Below are positions 1 through 8,613 of a stretch of 64,000 nt of DNA, one piece after another. The stretch is from contig NZ_FOAT01000002.1 in assembly GCF_900109655.1 (NCBI RefSeq), positions 121,175-185,174 of the forward strand, written 5' to 3'. The notes below the pieces were generated by a model. It made no database searches, was not told the DNA's origin, and saw only the letters and a list, made by a program, of their open reading frames with translations. The position numbers and the translations under genes were made by a program. Numbering within the stretch: the stretch's first letter is position 1; each line of letters begins with the position of its first letter. This DNA comes from Hominimerdicola alba (GTDB lineage Bacteria > Bacillota > Clostridia > Oscillospirales > Ruminococcaceae).

Positions 1-30
1 AGAACTAGAAAAGGAAAAAGGTGATAAGTA

Positions 31-1632
31 GTGTTGAGAATAAAAAATTCTTTTAAAAAGATTCTCTGCGCAGGACTGGCTGCCGTCGCTGCAATGTCGA
101 TGACGCTGAATTCTTACGCAGCAGAACCCTACAAGTCCTACATATATGATTTCTGGGGCGACCCGATACCTTCGCAGAATGCTTACCGTATCGATAAGGC
201 TGTTACAGGATTTGATATGGGACTTAGCAGGCTTTCAGATCCGGAAGATCCGCTGTTCATCAGCGAAAAGGCTTCCGCAAGGCTTGCAAATTCAAAGGAT
301 ATGTACTTTGATCCCGAGCTGAAGCAGTTCTGGATAGCGGATACCGATAATAACCGTATCCTCAGACTGGACGAAGATCTGAAACTGGTGGGCGCTTATA
401 CAGGTGCTTCAGACGGTAAGAATTTCGCCGCTCCCTCGGGAATTTATGTAAAGCGCAGCGTGCTTGACGGCAAGCTTTACATATACATTGCAGATTATGA
501 AAATTCAAGAGTTGTCAAGGCTTCGGTAGAATCCGAGAAGGAACTCCAGCTTGTGATGGAATACACAAGACCCGAGACAGACCTCTACACCGTTGAGACT
601 TTCAACCCCTCAAAGGTAGTAGCAGATAAGGCTGAGAACGTTTATGCGGTTTGTACCTCTGTAAACCAGGGTGCGGTGCAGTTCACAAAGTCGGGCAAGT
701 TCCAGGGATACTTCGGTGCCAACAGAGTTGAGGTAACGGCTGCCGTTATCGCTCAGAAACTCTGGAGAAAGTTCGCTTCAAACGAGCAGATCTCGGGTAT
801 GCAGAGAAACGTACCTGTTGAGTATGCAAACTTCGATATCGACGACGGCGGTTTCATATACACCGTTACCGAGGCTGCAAATGCAACTACGGACGCTGTT
901 AAGAAGCTGAACCCCGCAGGCTACAACATCTGGAACAACTCCACCGGTGATACCTACATCTTCGGTGATATGGCTTCGGAGTACGATGCTACTGCGAACC
1001 AGACTTATTCTACCAGACTTACGGATATCTGTATATCCGACAACGGTCTGATAAACGTGCTGGACTTCTCCACAGGACGTGTTTTCCAGTACGACAGAAA
1101 TGCTGAGCTGCTTTGTATCTTCGGTACAAAGAACTCTACCAACGATCAGCGCGGAAGCTTCTCGAACCCCAATGCGGTGGAAGCTTACAACAATAACATC
1201 TACGTACTCGACGGTTCGAAGAATGATATAACCATCTACTCCGAGACCACATTCGGTTCGCTGATGCATGAGGCTATCGAGCTTTACGATCAGGGCAGAT
1301 ATTCAGAGGCAAAGCCCATCTGGGAGAACGTTCTCGCAAGAGACGGTGGCTATCCTATGGCGTATATGGGTCTCGGCAAGGCTGCACTGAACGAGGGCGA
1401 GTACCAGAAGGCTCTGGATTACTTTGAGACTGCTTATGCTCAGAGATCTTATGACAGAGCATTCAAGTACGCAAGAAACGAGTTCATTGAGAAGAACTTC
1501 AATATTATCGTCACCGTTATCGCGGTGCTGGTAGTATGGCTGATCGTACTTTCCAAGCTGCACAAGAGAAATATCTATATCATCAAGGGCAAGCTCGGTA
1601 AATTGATACCAAAGAAGAAGGAGGGAAGATAA
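31..1632 (+). CDS. Secreted NHL-repeat/TPR protein with C-terminal membrane anchor, ABC-transporter associated
   Basis: The 533-residue product has a signal peptide (basic start, hydrophobic residues about 12-28, AYA cleavage-like site near 31). Residues about 60-410 are NHL-like beta-propeller sequence, for example WIADTDNNRILRLDEDL and later YIADYENSRVVK. Residues about 415-480 carry TPR-like helices (YDQGRYSEAKPIWENVLARD, then GEYQKALDYFETAY). A single membrane helix at about 492-512 is followed by a basic tail, so most of the protein should lie outside the cell. The start is GTG at 31 behind an AGGTGAT ribosome site; TTG at 34 is possible. The gene abuts a YIP1 gene and two sugar permeases, which suggests a role in carbohydrate capture or transporter assembly. 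That role is inference; I know no characterised homologue. Confidence 0.75.
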   Translation: MLRIKNSFKKILCAGLAAVAAMSMTLNSYAAEPYKSYIYDFWGDPIPSQNAYRIDKAVTGFDMGLSRLSDPEDPLFISEKASARLANSKDMYFDPELKQFWIADTDNNRILRLDEDLKLVGAYTGASDGKNFAAPSGIYVKRSVLDGKLYIYIADYENSRVVKASVESEKELQLVMEYTRPETDLYTVETFNPSKVVADKAENVYAVCTSVNQGAVQFTKSGKFQGYFGANRVEVTAAVIAQKLWRKFASNEQISGMQRNVPVEYANFDIDDGGFIYTVTEAANATTDAVKKLNPAGYNIWNNSTGDTYIFGDMASEYDATANQTYSTRLTDICISDNGLINVLDFSTGRVFQYDRNAELLCIFGTKNSTNDQRGSFSNPNAVEAYNNNIYVLDGSKNDITIYSETTFGSLMHEAIELYDQGRYSEAKPIWENVLARDGGYPMAYMGLGKAALNEGEYQKALDYFETAYAQRSYDRAFKYARNEFIEKNFNIIVTVIAVLVVWLIVLSKLHKRNIYIIKGKLGKLIPKKKEGR

Positions 1633-1635
1633 GTC

Positions 1636-2265
1636 ATGTATGAATTTACACCCATAGGCTGGTTAAAGCACTGTATCTTCCACCCTGTTGAAGGCTTTGA
1701 GGATCTGAGATGGAAAAAGCAGGGATCTGTAAGGATCTCAATGGTAATAGTTTTCTTGCTGTTTGTTGCAATGGTGGCTGACAGACAGCTGACAGGCTTC
1801 CAGTTCAACAACAACTACGTAAAGATCTTCAATGTCGTTCCGCTGATAGTTCAGTCGGTGGTATACTACATTACATGGTGCATCGGAAACTGGTCCATAT
1901 GTACGCTGCTGGAGGGCGAGGGTACTTTCAGAAAGATCTGTATATACTCCGCTTACTCGCTGGTGCCTTACATAGCATGCACACTTATACGAGTACTTCT
2001 CTCGAACTTTCTGGTACAGGAAGAGGTCATCTGGATCGCTGCACTGTACTATCTGGGAATGGGCTGGTCAATAGTACTTATGATACAGGCAATGAGAGCC
2101 TGCCATCAGTATTCCTTCGGCAAGACCCTGATATCCATGCTGCTGACGATCGCAGCAATGCTGCTGATACTGTTCCTGGCAATACTTCTGCTCTCTCTGT
2201 TCCAGCAGGTTTACGTATTCATCTATCAGATCTATACTGAGATCGCGTATAGGATCCGAGGCTAA
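1636..2265 (+). CDS. YIP1-family integral membrane protein
   Basis: The product has 209 residues and several hydrophobic segments (about 36-50, 62-85, 100-125, 130-150, 165-205), with the layout of bacterial YIP1-domain proteins. It starts at ATG 1636, three bases after the upstream stop, and its ribosome site AGGAGGG lies inside the end of the preceding gene, so the two are translationally coupled. It sits between the NHL/TPR protein and the DUF5696 protein in the ABC operon. YIP1 proteins have no established biochemical role in bacteria. A membrane scaffold or accessory function for the transporter is inferred from context only. Confidence 0.7.
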   Translation: MYEFTPIGWLKHCIFHPVEGFEDLRWKKQGSVRISMVIVFLLFVAMVADRQLTGFQFNNNYVKIFNVVPLIVQSVVYYITWCIGNWSICTLLEGEGTFRKICIYSAYSLVPYIACTLIRVLLSNFLVQEEVIWIAALYYLGMGWSIVLMIQAMRACHQYSFGKTLISMLLTIAAMLLILFLAILLLSLFQQVYVFIYQIYTEIAYRIRG

Positions 2266-2285
2266 TTAGAAACGGTGGTGTTAAA

Positions 2286-4673
2286 ATGCATAATAAAAGT
2301 TATAAAAAAGCGATTGTCTTTGGTTTGTGCCTTACTATGCTGATGCCTCTGGGTTCTATGGCCGTTACTTCGGCTGATGCTGAAGAGGATACCGCCGCGG
2401 TGGAGGAAACTGCGGCGGTCGATGAGACCGCAGCTGCAGATGAGGATACTTCGGGAGCTGAGGATGATCTCCCCGAAAAGATATCCGACGAGCAGGCTGC
2501 ATCTATGGCTCAAAAGCTCTGCGAGAACGACAATTTCATTCTCTACGGTGACGAAGATAACGAAAGACTCGGTCTTTATGTAAAGAGCAGCGGCGCTTAC
2601 TGGTGGACTTCTCCTATAAACGTATTTTCCGAGGATCAGGTAGTCGATGTTGAAAAGGGCAACATGATGAAGAAAGCGCTGAGAAAGCAGATCGCATCAA
2701 GCTGCGCTATCAAGGTCGGTGACCTGAGACAGGAAAAGAGGACAGAGTCCGCGGCGCCTATCTATTCCAATAAGGCAAAGCCCAAGTGGACTACCAATGA
2801 CAAGGGTGCTGTTATCGAGTACAATTTCAGTTCCGAGGGCGTTAAGCTGAAAGTTCATTACGAGCTTTGCGAGGACAGTCTGTACGTTTACGTTAATTCT
2901 TCCGAGGTCGAAGAGAAGAACACTTCTCAGGTTGACGGCAAGATACTTACCAAGCTTCAGCTTTGTCCTTACTTTGCAGCAGCTCCTGCTGTGGACTGCA
3001 ACGGCAATCCTACGGAAGGCTATATGATAATCCCTGACGGCAGCGGTGCTGTCATAAACTACAACAACGGCAAGGGTACTTATCCCGATTACGTTCAGCA
3101 GGTATACGGCAGAGATTACACCATGGTTCCTCTGCAGGCTCCGAGAGTTACCGAGCAGGCTTATCTGCCCGTGCTTTCCACGGTAAACGGCAGCAACGGC
3201 ATCGTTGCGGTGGCTACAGACGGTGATGCTAACGTATACGCAAGGGCTCAGGTGAGCGGTCAGAACAAACAGGTATACAACAGCTGCTACTTTGAGTTTG
3301 AAACACGTTCTTCCGATGCGTTCTTTATGAGCGGCGACAGTGCCAACAAGCTGAACGTATTTGAAAAGGGCGATATCAAGACCGAGCGTTTCGGTGTACA
3401 CTACTATCCGGTTACTAGCAAGGACGGCGGTACTGTAAACTATGCTGACTGTGCTGAGGTATACAGAAACTATCTTATTAATGAGAAAGGTCTGAAAAAG
3501 CAGTCCTCTCTCAGCAACAAGCTTTATATGGATCTCTACGGCGGCGTACTGAAGAGAACTTCCATACTGGGTCTGCCTTTCAATCTCAAGACCGAGATAA
3601 CAGGCTTCGATCAGGCAGGCGAGATAGTTAAGGAACTCAAGGGCAAGGGCGTTAACAGCTTCACTGTCAATTACAATGACTGGACAAATGCCGCTATAAA
3701 GGATAATATCTCCACTAAGGCAAAGCCCTCGGGCACACTGGGCGGAAAAAGTGATTTCACCGAATTTATCAACACTGACAACGTTCAGGTATTCCCATCC
3801 ATGAACAACTTTACTATGGATAAATCTTCCGGCGGATACTGGACACTGACGAGCACTGCCATAAGGATCTCCAACGCTTATTCAAGACAGTCCTCTTACA
3901 GCCTGTCATTCGGCGTTGCAAAGAAGGGCGTTGCTCCTGCGCTGCTTTCACCCAGCAAGTATTCAAAGACCTTTGAAGAGATGATAAGCAGTTATCAGAA
4001 GGAAGGTCTCGACAGGATAGGCTTCGGTTATCTGTCTTCAAGACTGGTGGGAGATTACACCAGAAAGGATACCTATTGCAGAGACAAGACCATGAATGTA
4101 CTTGTGGACGAGTACAAGAATGCTAACAGCAATATGGGTGCTATCCTGGCTGATGAGGCTAATGCTTATATACTGCCTTATGTTTCCACTGTATCGGGCG
4201 TGCCTGTTTCTTCCAGCGGATACGATATCACTGATTTCGATATCCCGTTCTATCAGATGGTCATCCACGGCTATGTGCCTTACGCTTCAAGTGCTATCAA
4301 CAAGAGCTCCAACACCGATGAGACCTTTATGCTGGCTCTTGCTTCGGGCTCTCAGATACACTACGACTTCACCTATGCTGACAGCGATGTGCTCCAGGAT
4401 ACCGAGTACAACGACCTGTATTATACCAATTACAAGGGCTGGACAGCTGCGGCAGCAAGCCAGTACAAGGCTGCAAAGAACATTATCGGCGGTGTTTCCG
4501 ACTACACTATCAGCAAGTACGAGATAAGCGGCGACGGAAATGTTCTCACGACCACCTATTCAAAGGAAGGCAATGCCGATGTTGTGGTAGAGATCGATAA
4601 GAAGAACGCTACCGCGACCGTTGACGGCCAGAACGTCAACATAGATAACTGTATTGAAGGAGGTTTGAAATAA
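2286..4673 (+). CDS. DUF5696-type secreted protein of ABC sugar operon
   Basis: The product has 795 residues: an N-terminal signal peptide (residues about 1-30), an acidic Glu/Ala/Thr-rich linker (about 33-60), then a large globular region. The motif MIIPDGSGAVINYNNG near residue 248 and the later block beginning LYMDLYGG near 413 are the style of DUF5696 proteins encoded beside clostridial sugar ABC permeases. The segment EIVKELKGKGVNSFTVNYNDW (about 440-460) reads like a beta-strand/helix unit of a TIM barrel, so a glycosidase-like fold is possible but unproven. The next permease overlaps by one base (TAATG), indicating coupling. The substrate is unknown. Confidence 0.7.
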   Translation: MHNKSYKKAIVFGLCLTMLMPLGSMAVTSADAEEDTAAVEETAAVDETAAADEDTSGAEDDLPEKISDEQAASMAQKLCENDNFILYGDEDNERLGLYVKSSGAYWWTSPINVFSEDQVVDVEKGNMMKKALRKQIASSCAIKVGDLRQEKRTESAAPIYSNKAKPKWTTNDKGAVIEYNFSSEGVKLKVHYELCEDSLYVYVNSSEVEEKNTSQVDGKILTKLQLCPYFAAAPAVDCNGNPTEGYMIIPDGSGAVINYNNGKGTYPDYVQQVYGRDYTMVPLQAPRVTEQAYLPVLSTVNGSNGIVAVATDGDANVYARAQVSGQNKQVYNSCYFEFETRSSDAFFMSGDSANKLNVFEKGDIKTERFGVHYYPVTSKDGGTVNYADCAEVYRNYLINEKGLKKQSSLSNKLYMDLYGGVLKRTSILGLPFNLKTEITGFDQAGEIVKELKGKGVNSFTVNYNDWTNAAIKDNISTKAKPSGTLGGKSDFTEFINTDNVQVFPSMNNFTMDKSSGGYWTLTSTAIRISNAYSRQSSYSLSFGVAKKGVAPALLSPSKYSKTFEEMISSYQKEGLDRIGFGYLSSRLVGDYTRKDTYCRDKTMNVLVDEYKNANSNMGAILADEANAYILPYVSTVSGVPVSSSGYDITDFDIPFYQMVIHGYVPYASSAINKSSNTDETFMLALASGSQIHYDFTYADSDVLQDTEYNDLYYTNYKGWTAAAASQYKAAKNIIGGVSDYTISKYEISGDGNVLTTTYSKEGNADVVVEIDKKNATATVDGQNVNIDNCIEGGLK

Positions 4674-5635
4674 TGAGCAAAGAAAAAACCAAAGCAGTTC
4701 AGACTTCCGAAAATGCGTCTCCCGCAAAGCAGAAAAAGCACGTTCTTTCCTATGAGAAAAGAAAGGGACTTTACGGCTACGGCTTTATAGGTCTCTGGGC
4801 GATAGGCACTATATATTTCTTCATCGCACCTCTTATCATGTCCCTTATCTACTCCTTCAACGAAACAGAGGTTAAGGTCGGCGGAATGGGTATGAAGTGG
4901 ATAGGCATGAAGAACTATGTCAATGCCTTCCGTAAAGATCAGGACTACACTCTTGCGCTGGTGGATATGCTGAAAAACACTGCGCTGAGAACTCCTCTGA
5001 TCATTATTTTCTCGATATTCATCGCACTGGTGCTGAACCAGAAGTTCAAGGGAAGAACTTTCGCAAGAGCGGTATTCTTCCTGCCTGTTATCATAGCTAC
5101 CGGCCCTGTAATGGATATCATCAACGGCAACATGAGCACAGGCGGCTACTCGGGCGGCTCCGAGCAGTTCAGCACGATGTTTGAAGCTAACCTTGTAGAT
5201 CAGCTCCTTAACTTCCTGGGCATCTACAATATCAGCGACAAGCTTTCAAACATAATAAATTCGCTGACAACAGATATCTTCAATCTGGTTTGGAACTCGG
5301 GTATACAGATACTTCTGATACTCGCGGCACTTCAGGGCATCTCGCCTGCTTCCAAGGAAGCAGCTCAGATGGAGGGCGCTACTTCATGGGAATTCTTCTG
5401 GAAGATAACTCTCCCCACCATAAGCCCTATGATACTCGCATGCGTTGTTTATACGGTAGTTGACTCTTTCGTTGACCCCGGAAATAAGGTAATGACCATA
5501 GTTCTGAACAAGTCGACCAACTGGCAGCACGGATATTCAGCTGCGATGGCTTGGGCATACTTCGCTATAATAGGTGTTTGCCTGGGTATCATAGTTGCTA
5601 TCCTTAACAAGGTCATCTACTACGAAGTTGAGTAA
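4673..5635 (+). CDS. Carbohydrate ABC transporter permease, MalF/UgpA type
   Basis: This 320-residue inner-membrane permease has about six hydrophobic segments and the EAA loop that docks the ATPase (EAAQMEGATSWEFFWKITLP, about 237-256). Such CUT1-family permeases pair with a second permease, a binding protein and a shared MsmK-type ATPase. No ATPase gene is present here, as is common in Firmicutes. A hydrophilic Gly/Ser-rich stretch after the third segment (about 155-170) is longer than usual. The ATG overlaps the stop of the DUF5696 gene, and the next permease follows after 13 bases. The sugar cannot be told from sequence. Confidence 0.88.
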   Translation: MSKEKTKAVQTSENASPAKQKKHVLSYEKRKGLYGYGFIGLWAIGTIYFFIAPLIMSLIYSFNETEVKVGGMGMKWIGMKNYVNAFRKDQDYTLALVDMLKNTALRTPLIIIFSIFIALVLNQKFKGRTFARAVFFLPVIIATGPVMDIINGNMSTGGYSGGSEQFSTMFEANLVDQLLNFLGIYNISDKLSNIINSLTTDIFNLVWNSGIQILLILAALQGISPASKEAAQMEGATSWEFFWKITLPTISPMILACVVYTVVDSFVDPGNKVMTIVLNKSTNWQHGYSAAMAWAYFAIIGVCLGIIVAILNKVIYYEVE

Positions 5636-5648
5636 AGGGGGGATAGAA

Positions 5649-6695
5649 GTGGCAACTAAAAAAGAAGAAAAGCAGTTTGAAAAAGAACGTAAGGCTGCTA
5701 TTAAAGCTCGTGAGAAGCGAATGAAGGAGATAGGTCTTGAAAAATTCCTTACTCCCGATCAGATAAAGTACAACAAAAGGCAGAAAGTCATCGGCGCTGT
5801 CTGGCCTGTATTCAGATTTCTGATACTCTTCGGTCTGTGCTTTGTCATACTCTATCCTCTGATATTTATGCTTTCAACAGCATTCAGACCAAATGAACAG
5901 ATGAACGATCCTTCTATCATCTGGATACCCAAGAACTTTACCATGCAGAACATCAAGGATACCTGGAAGGTAATGAAGTTCGATAAGACACTGATCAACA
6001 CAATAATCCTGAATCTGGTATCTTCTGTTCTTCAGGTAGCGACCTGTTCAATAACAGGCTATGGTTTCGCAAGATTCAAGTTCAAGGGCAAGAATTTCCT
6101 GTTCGGAATAGTTGTTATGATGATAATCGTTCCGCCGCAGATCACAACGATACCTCTGTATATGCAGTATGCGTATCCCCCTAAGATCGTTGCTAAGATA
6201 CTTACTCTCGGCAAATCGACCAAACTTATAAACTACGGCTGGACAATGTATCTGCCTGCACTGTTTGCAAATGGCATTAGAGCAGGTCTGTTCATCTTCA
6301 TCTTCCGTCAGTTCTTCAGAGGACTGCCCAAGGAGCTTGAAGACGCAGCTTATCTGGACGGCTGTTCACCTCTTTACACCTATGTAAAGATTATGATACC
6401 TAACGCAAGGCAGTCCTTCCTGACAGTATTCCTTTTCTCCATCGTATGGTACTGGAACGACTACTATGTATCGAGTTCTTTCTTCACCAACAACGACACC
6501 GTTGCACTGATGCTGAAGAACCTGAATACCACCCTTGCAAAGACCCTGTTCAACAATCAGTCAGTATCTGTTCGTCAGATAATCGTTTGGCTGGAAGCAG
6601 GCTGTCTGCTTTCAATAACCCCTATACTGGTAATGTATGTATTCCTGCAGAGATACTTCGTAGAAGGTATCGAAAAGTCCGGTCTTGCAAACTAA
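5649..6695 (+). CDS. Carbohydrate ABC transporter permease, MalG/UgpE type
   Basis: The product has 348 residues. I chose GTG at 5649 because AAAGGGGGG lies 5-10 bases upstream; a longer open frame would overlap the preceding gene. An unusually long charged N-terminus (about 45 residues, Lys/Glu-rich) precedes the first membrane segment. The EAA-type loop reads ELEDAAYLDGCSPLYTYVKI (about 235-255), and the C-terminal helix ends in the FVEGIEKSGLAN-like tail common in this family. It is the last gene of the ABC operon and is followed by a strong terminator. Confidence 0.88.
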   Translation: MATKKEEKQFEKERKAAIKAREKRMKEIGLEKFLTPDQIKYNKRQKVIGAVWPVFRFLILFGLCFVILYPLIFMLSTAFRPNEQMNDPSIIWIPKNFTMQNIKDTWKVMKFDKTLINTIILNLVSSVLQVATCSITGYGFARFKFKGKNFLFGIVVMMIIVPPQITTIPLYMQYAYPPKIVAKILTLGKSTKLINYGWTMYLPALFANGIRAGLFIFIFRQFFRGLPKELEDAAYLDGCSPLYTYVKIMIPNARQSFLTVFLFSIVWYWNDYYVSSSFFTNNDTVALMLKNLNTTLAKTLFNNQSVSVRQIIVWLEAGCLLSITPILVMYVFLQRYFVEGIEKSGLAN

Positions 6696-6729
6696 TATCG
6701 GTATTGCGGAGGTAATACGCAGCAAGAAT

Positions 6730-6775
6730 AAGGCACTTCTGTCGGAATATTGACAGAAGTGCCTTTGCGCTTTTA
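6730..6775 (+). terminator. Intrinsic terminator of ABC operon
   Basis: Arms AAGGCACTTCTGTC (6730-6743) and GACAGAAGTGCCTT (6752-6765) pair perfectly around an 8-base loop, followed by TGCGCTTTT. The arms and tail are nearly identical to the terminator after adhE. Confidence 0.85.
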
Positions 6776-6801
6776 TGAAATCAACTGCCCTTGTTTGGGG
6801 C

Positions 6802-6841
6802 AAAAAAAGCGAACAGCGGTTAGTCGGGGACTTCGCTGTTC
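6802..6841 (-). terminator. Intrinsic terminator of capA-like gene
   Basis: Read on the minus strand, GAACAGCG (6841-6834) pairs with CGCTGTTC (6818-6811) and is followed by GC and a run of seven T. It lies just downstream of the minus-strand lipoprotein gene. Confidence 0.75.
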
Positions 6842-6851
6842 ACTGTATCAT

Positions 6852-8159
6852 TTATTCGTATGCCAGAAATTCTTCGGGGATATAGTTGATGTAGTTCTGC
6901 AGGACGTTCCTGTTTACGCCTGCACGCTGATACATCATGTGGCGGTAAAGCATATCATCGGTGTAATCGCCGTAGGGGTACACAGCGCAGTTGAACCACA
7001 TCGAATCCCAGCTTTCACCCTCGTAATGGGATATCACGGGAATAGCCTTTACGTTCTCGAAAGATATGGCACCGCCGTTGTCGTAGTCTTTTACTACGTC
7101 CAGCTTGCCGAATATGCCGATTATCGATCTGCCGAACTGACCGTCGGGGTTGTCACCATCGAACATGGTGGAGAAGAAATTGCCCAGACCGTAGTAGCAG
7201 AAAGCCTGACCGCCATCGGGTTTATCAAGATAGGTGCAGGTTGAAAGAGCGTGTGCCTGAGTGCCTATGATAAGGTCAGCACCCCATTCCACCAGCTTAG
7301 GTGTGAGCTTCAGCTGCATATCGTTCAGGTCATTGAGGACCTCGGTGCCGTAGTGGCAGGATACCACCACAACATCAGCCATATTATCGGCTTCCATTAT
7401 CTGGCGCTTGACGGTCTCCTCATCGCTGAGGTATACCACCTTTCCGGCGTCGCCGTCACCTAGGAATATGCCGTTGGTGTGTTCCATGTAGCCCAGAAAT
7501 GCGAATTTGATCCCGTTGACTTCCATGGTCCTGATGTTTTCCGAATCATCTTCGTCGCGGTAAGCGCCGTAATGCACAACACCTTTGCTGTCCCAGTAAT
7601 CAAGAGAGGATATCAGCCCGTCTGAGAACTTATCCAGCACATGATTGTTCGACATTGAAATGACATTGAACCCGAAATCCAATACAGCATCACCGACCTC
7701 GGTAGGTGTGGAGAACATGGGAAAGGTCGAGGGCTCAAAAGCATCATTTACAAGGGTCTCCTGATTGAGTATCGCAACGTCCGTACCCTCTATAAGCTTT
7801 TTGCAGGGAGCGTAGCACTTTGAAAAATCGTAGCTTCCGTCCTCCTGCTGTGCTTCGACATAGATATTATCGTGGATAAGGTTGTCCCCTGCGCATGCAA
7901 GATGAACGACGGTTTTACCTGTCTTGTTCTCATCGGCAGGATCTTCTTCGGGGGCACTTACAGCGGCTGAGTTCTCATCTGCGGGTATGGTATCTCCCGC
8001 GGTATCACCGGAGGTCTTGCCCTCTTCCTGTGCTTCGGTGCTTACGGCAGGATTCGTCTCTGTGTCAGCCTCGGGCTTCTTGCTGGTATCCATCAGCTTG
8101 CCGCAGGAAGCTGTCAGCATAGCGGCGGCAAGAATGAAAGGGATTGTCTTTATCTTCAT
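6852..8159 (-). CDS. CapA-family lipoprotein (PGA_cap metallophosphatase fold)
   Basis: The 435-residue product begins with a lipoprotein signal (lipobox LTAS-C, Cys about 19) followed by an acidic Thr/Ala/Glu-rich linker to about residue 75. The remainder is a CapA/PGA_cap domain: CAGDNLIHDNI, LNQETLV, SMSNNHVLD, VVVSCHYGTE and DLIIGTQAHA are the family's metal-site motifs in order. Family members occur in poly-gamma-glutamate capsule loci, but many stand-alone copies, as here, have no proven function. The start ATG has AAGGAG 8-12 bases upstream. The gene is monocistronic, with its own promoter (8196-8224) and terminator. Confidence 0.88.
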   Translation of the reverse strand: MKIKTIPFILAAAMLTASCGKLMDTSKKPEADTETNPAVSTEAQEEGKTSGDTAGDTIPADENSAAVSAPEEDPADENKTGKTVVHLACAGDNLIHDNIYVEAQQEDGSYDFSKCYAPCKKLIEGTDVAILNQETLVNDAFEPSTFPMFSTPTEVGDAVLDFGFNVISMSNNHVLDKFSDGLISSLDYWDSKGVVHYGAYRDEDDSENIRTMEVNGIKFAFLGYMEHTNGIFLGDGDAGKVVYLSDEETVKRQIMEADNMADVVVVSCHYGTEVLNDLNDMQLKLTPKLVEWGADLIIGTQAHALSTCTYLDKPDGGQAFCYYGLGNFFSTMFDGDNPDGQFGRSIIGIFGKLDVVKDYDNGGAISFENVKAIPVISHYEGESWDSMWFNCAVYPYGDYTDDMLYRHMMYQRAGVNRNVLQNYINYIPEEFLAYE

Positions 8160-8195
8160 ATAATGATACTCCTTAAAAATTCAATTTCGGCTACT

Positions 8196-8224
8196 ATTAT
8201 AACATGTATTTTTCGATTTGTCAC
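8196..8224 (-). promoter_or_regulatory. Promoter of capA-like gene
   Basis: On the minus strand, GTGACA (8224-8219) and TATAAT (8201-8196) are 17 bases apart. The expected leader is about 30 bases. Confidence 0.6.
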
Positions 8225-8490
8225 CAAATTTTTAAAAATTTGTGAAATACAAACAAGCGCTGATGGGACAGAAGCCGTGGATATACCGAAATTGCTCATT
8301 TCTGCGAGATGACACAGTCATAAAGCAGGGAAGTCGGGGAATAATATATCGGAGACGTATTATGGCTGAAAAGTCTGCATATATCGCGAAAAGTCGGAAT
8401 AGTTGTGTGTTGGTGGAAACCCTGCAAAATAGGACTATGCGAATTGCAGAACGTTAAAAAAAAGTTTAAAAAAGATAGTGAAATATGTGA

Positions 8491-8519
8491 TTGACAAAAA
8501 AATAACAAACTGGTATAAT
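8491..8519 (+). promoter_or_regulatory. Promoter of adhE, consensus with extended -10
   Basis: TTGACA (8491-8496) and TATAAT (8514-8519) are separated by 17 bases, with TGG immediately before the -10. Transcription should begin near 8526, giving a leader of about 88 bases that holds a small open frame and a hairpin. The rest of the gap back to the capA promoter (8225-8490) shows no supportable gene; an open frame at 8242-8457 has no ribosome site. Confidence 0.85.
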
Positions 8520-8550
8520 AGGATTATGATAAAAGGAGATCGGGGTCGGA

Positions 8551-8592
8551 ATGACCCGAGATTACTTGTTTTGGTATGAAGATTCAACCTGA
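8551..8592 (+). CDS. Possible 13-codon leader peptide upstream of adhE
   Basis: ATG at 8551 opens a frame reading MTRDYLFWYEDST and stopping at TGA 8590-8592, within the adhE leader. AAAAGGAGAT lies at 8531-8540, about 12 bases before the ATG, which is long but usable. An imperfect hairpin, TCGGGGTC (8540-8547) with GACCCGA (8553-8559), covers the start codon and could gate access. No homologue is recognised. Chance is a real possibility for so short a frame. Confidence 0.3.
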   Translation: MTRDYLFWYEDST

Positions 8593-8613
8593 TAATGTTT
8601 GGAGGATACTATA

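Noticed and set aside
8242..8457. 71-codon plus-strand frame upstream of adhE
   Set aside because: It starts with GTG without a ribosome site, has no recognisable motif, and ends before the promoter; it lies in AT-rich noncoding DNA.
8491..8530. Rex-binding site at the adhE promoter
   Set aside because: No TTGTTAA-type inverted repeat is present; the nearest AT-rich stretch has no symmetry.
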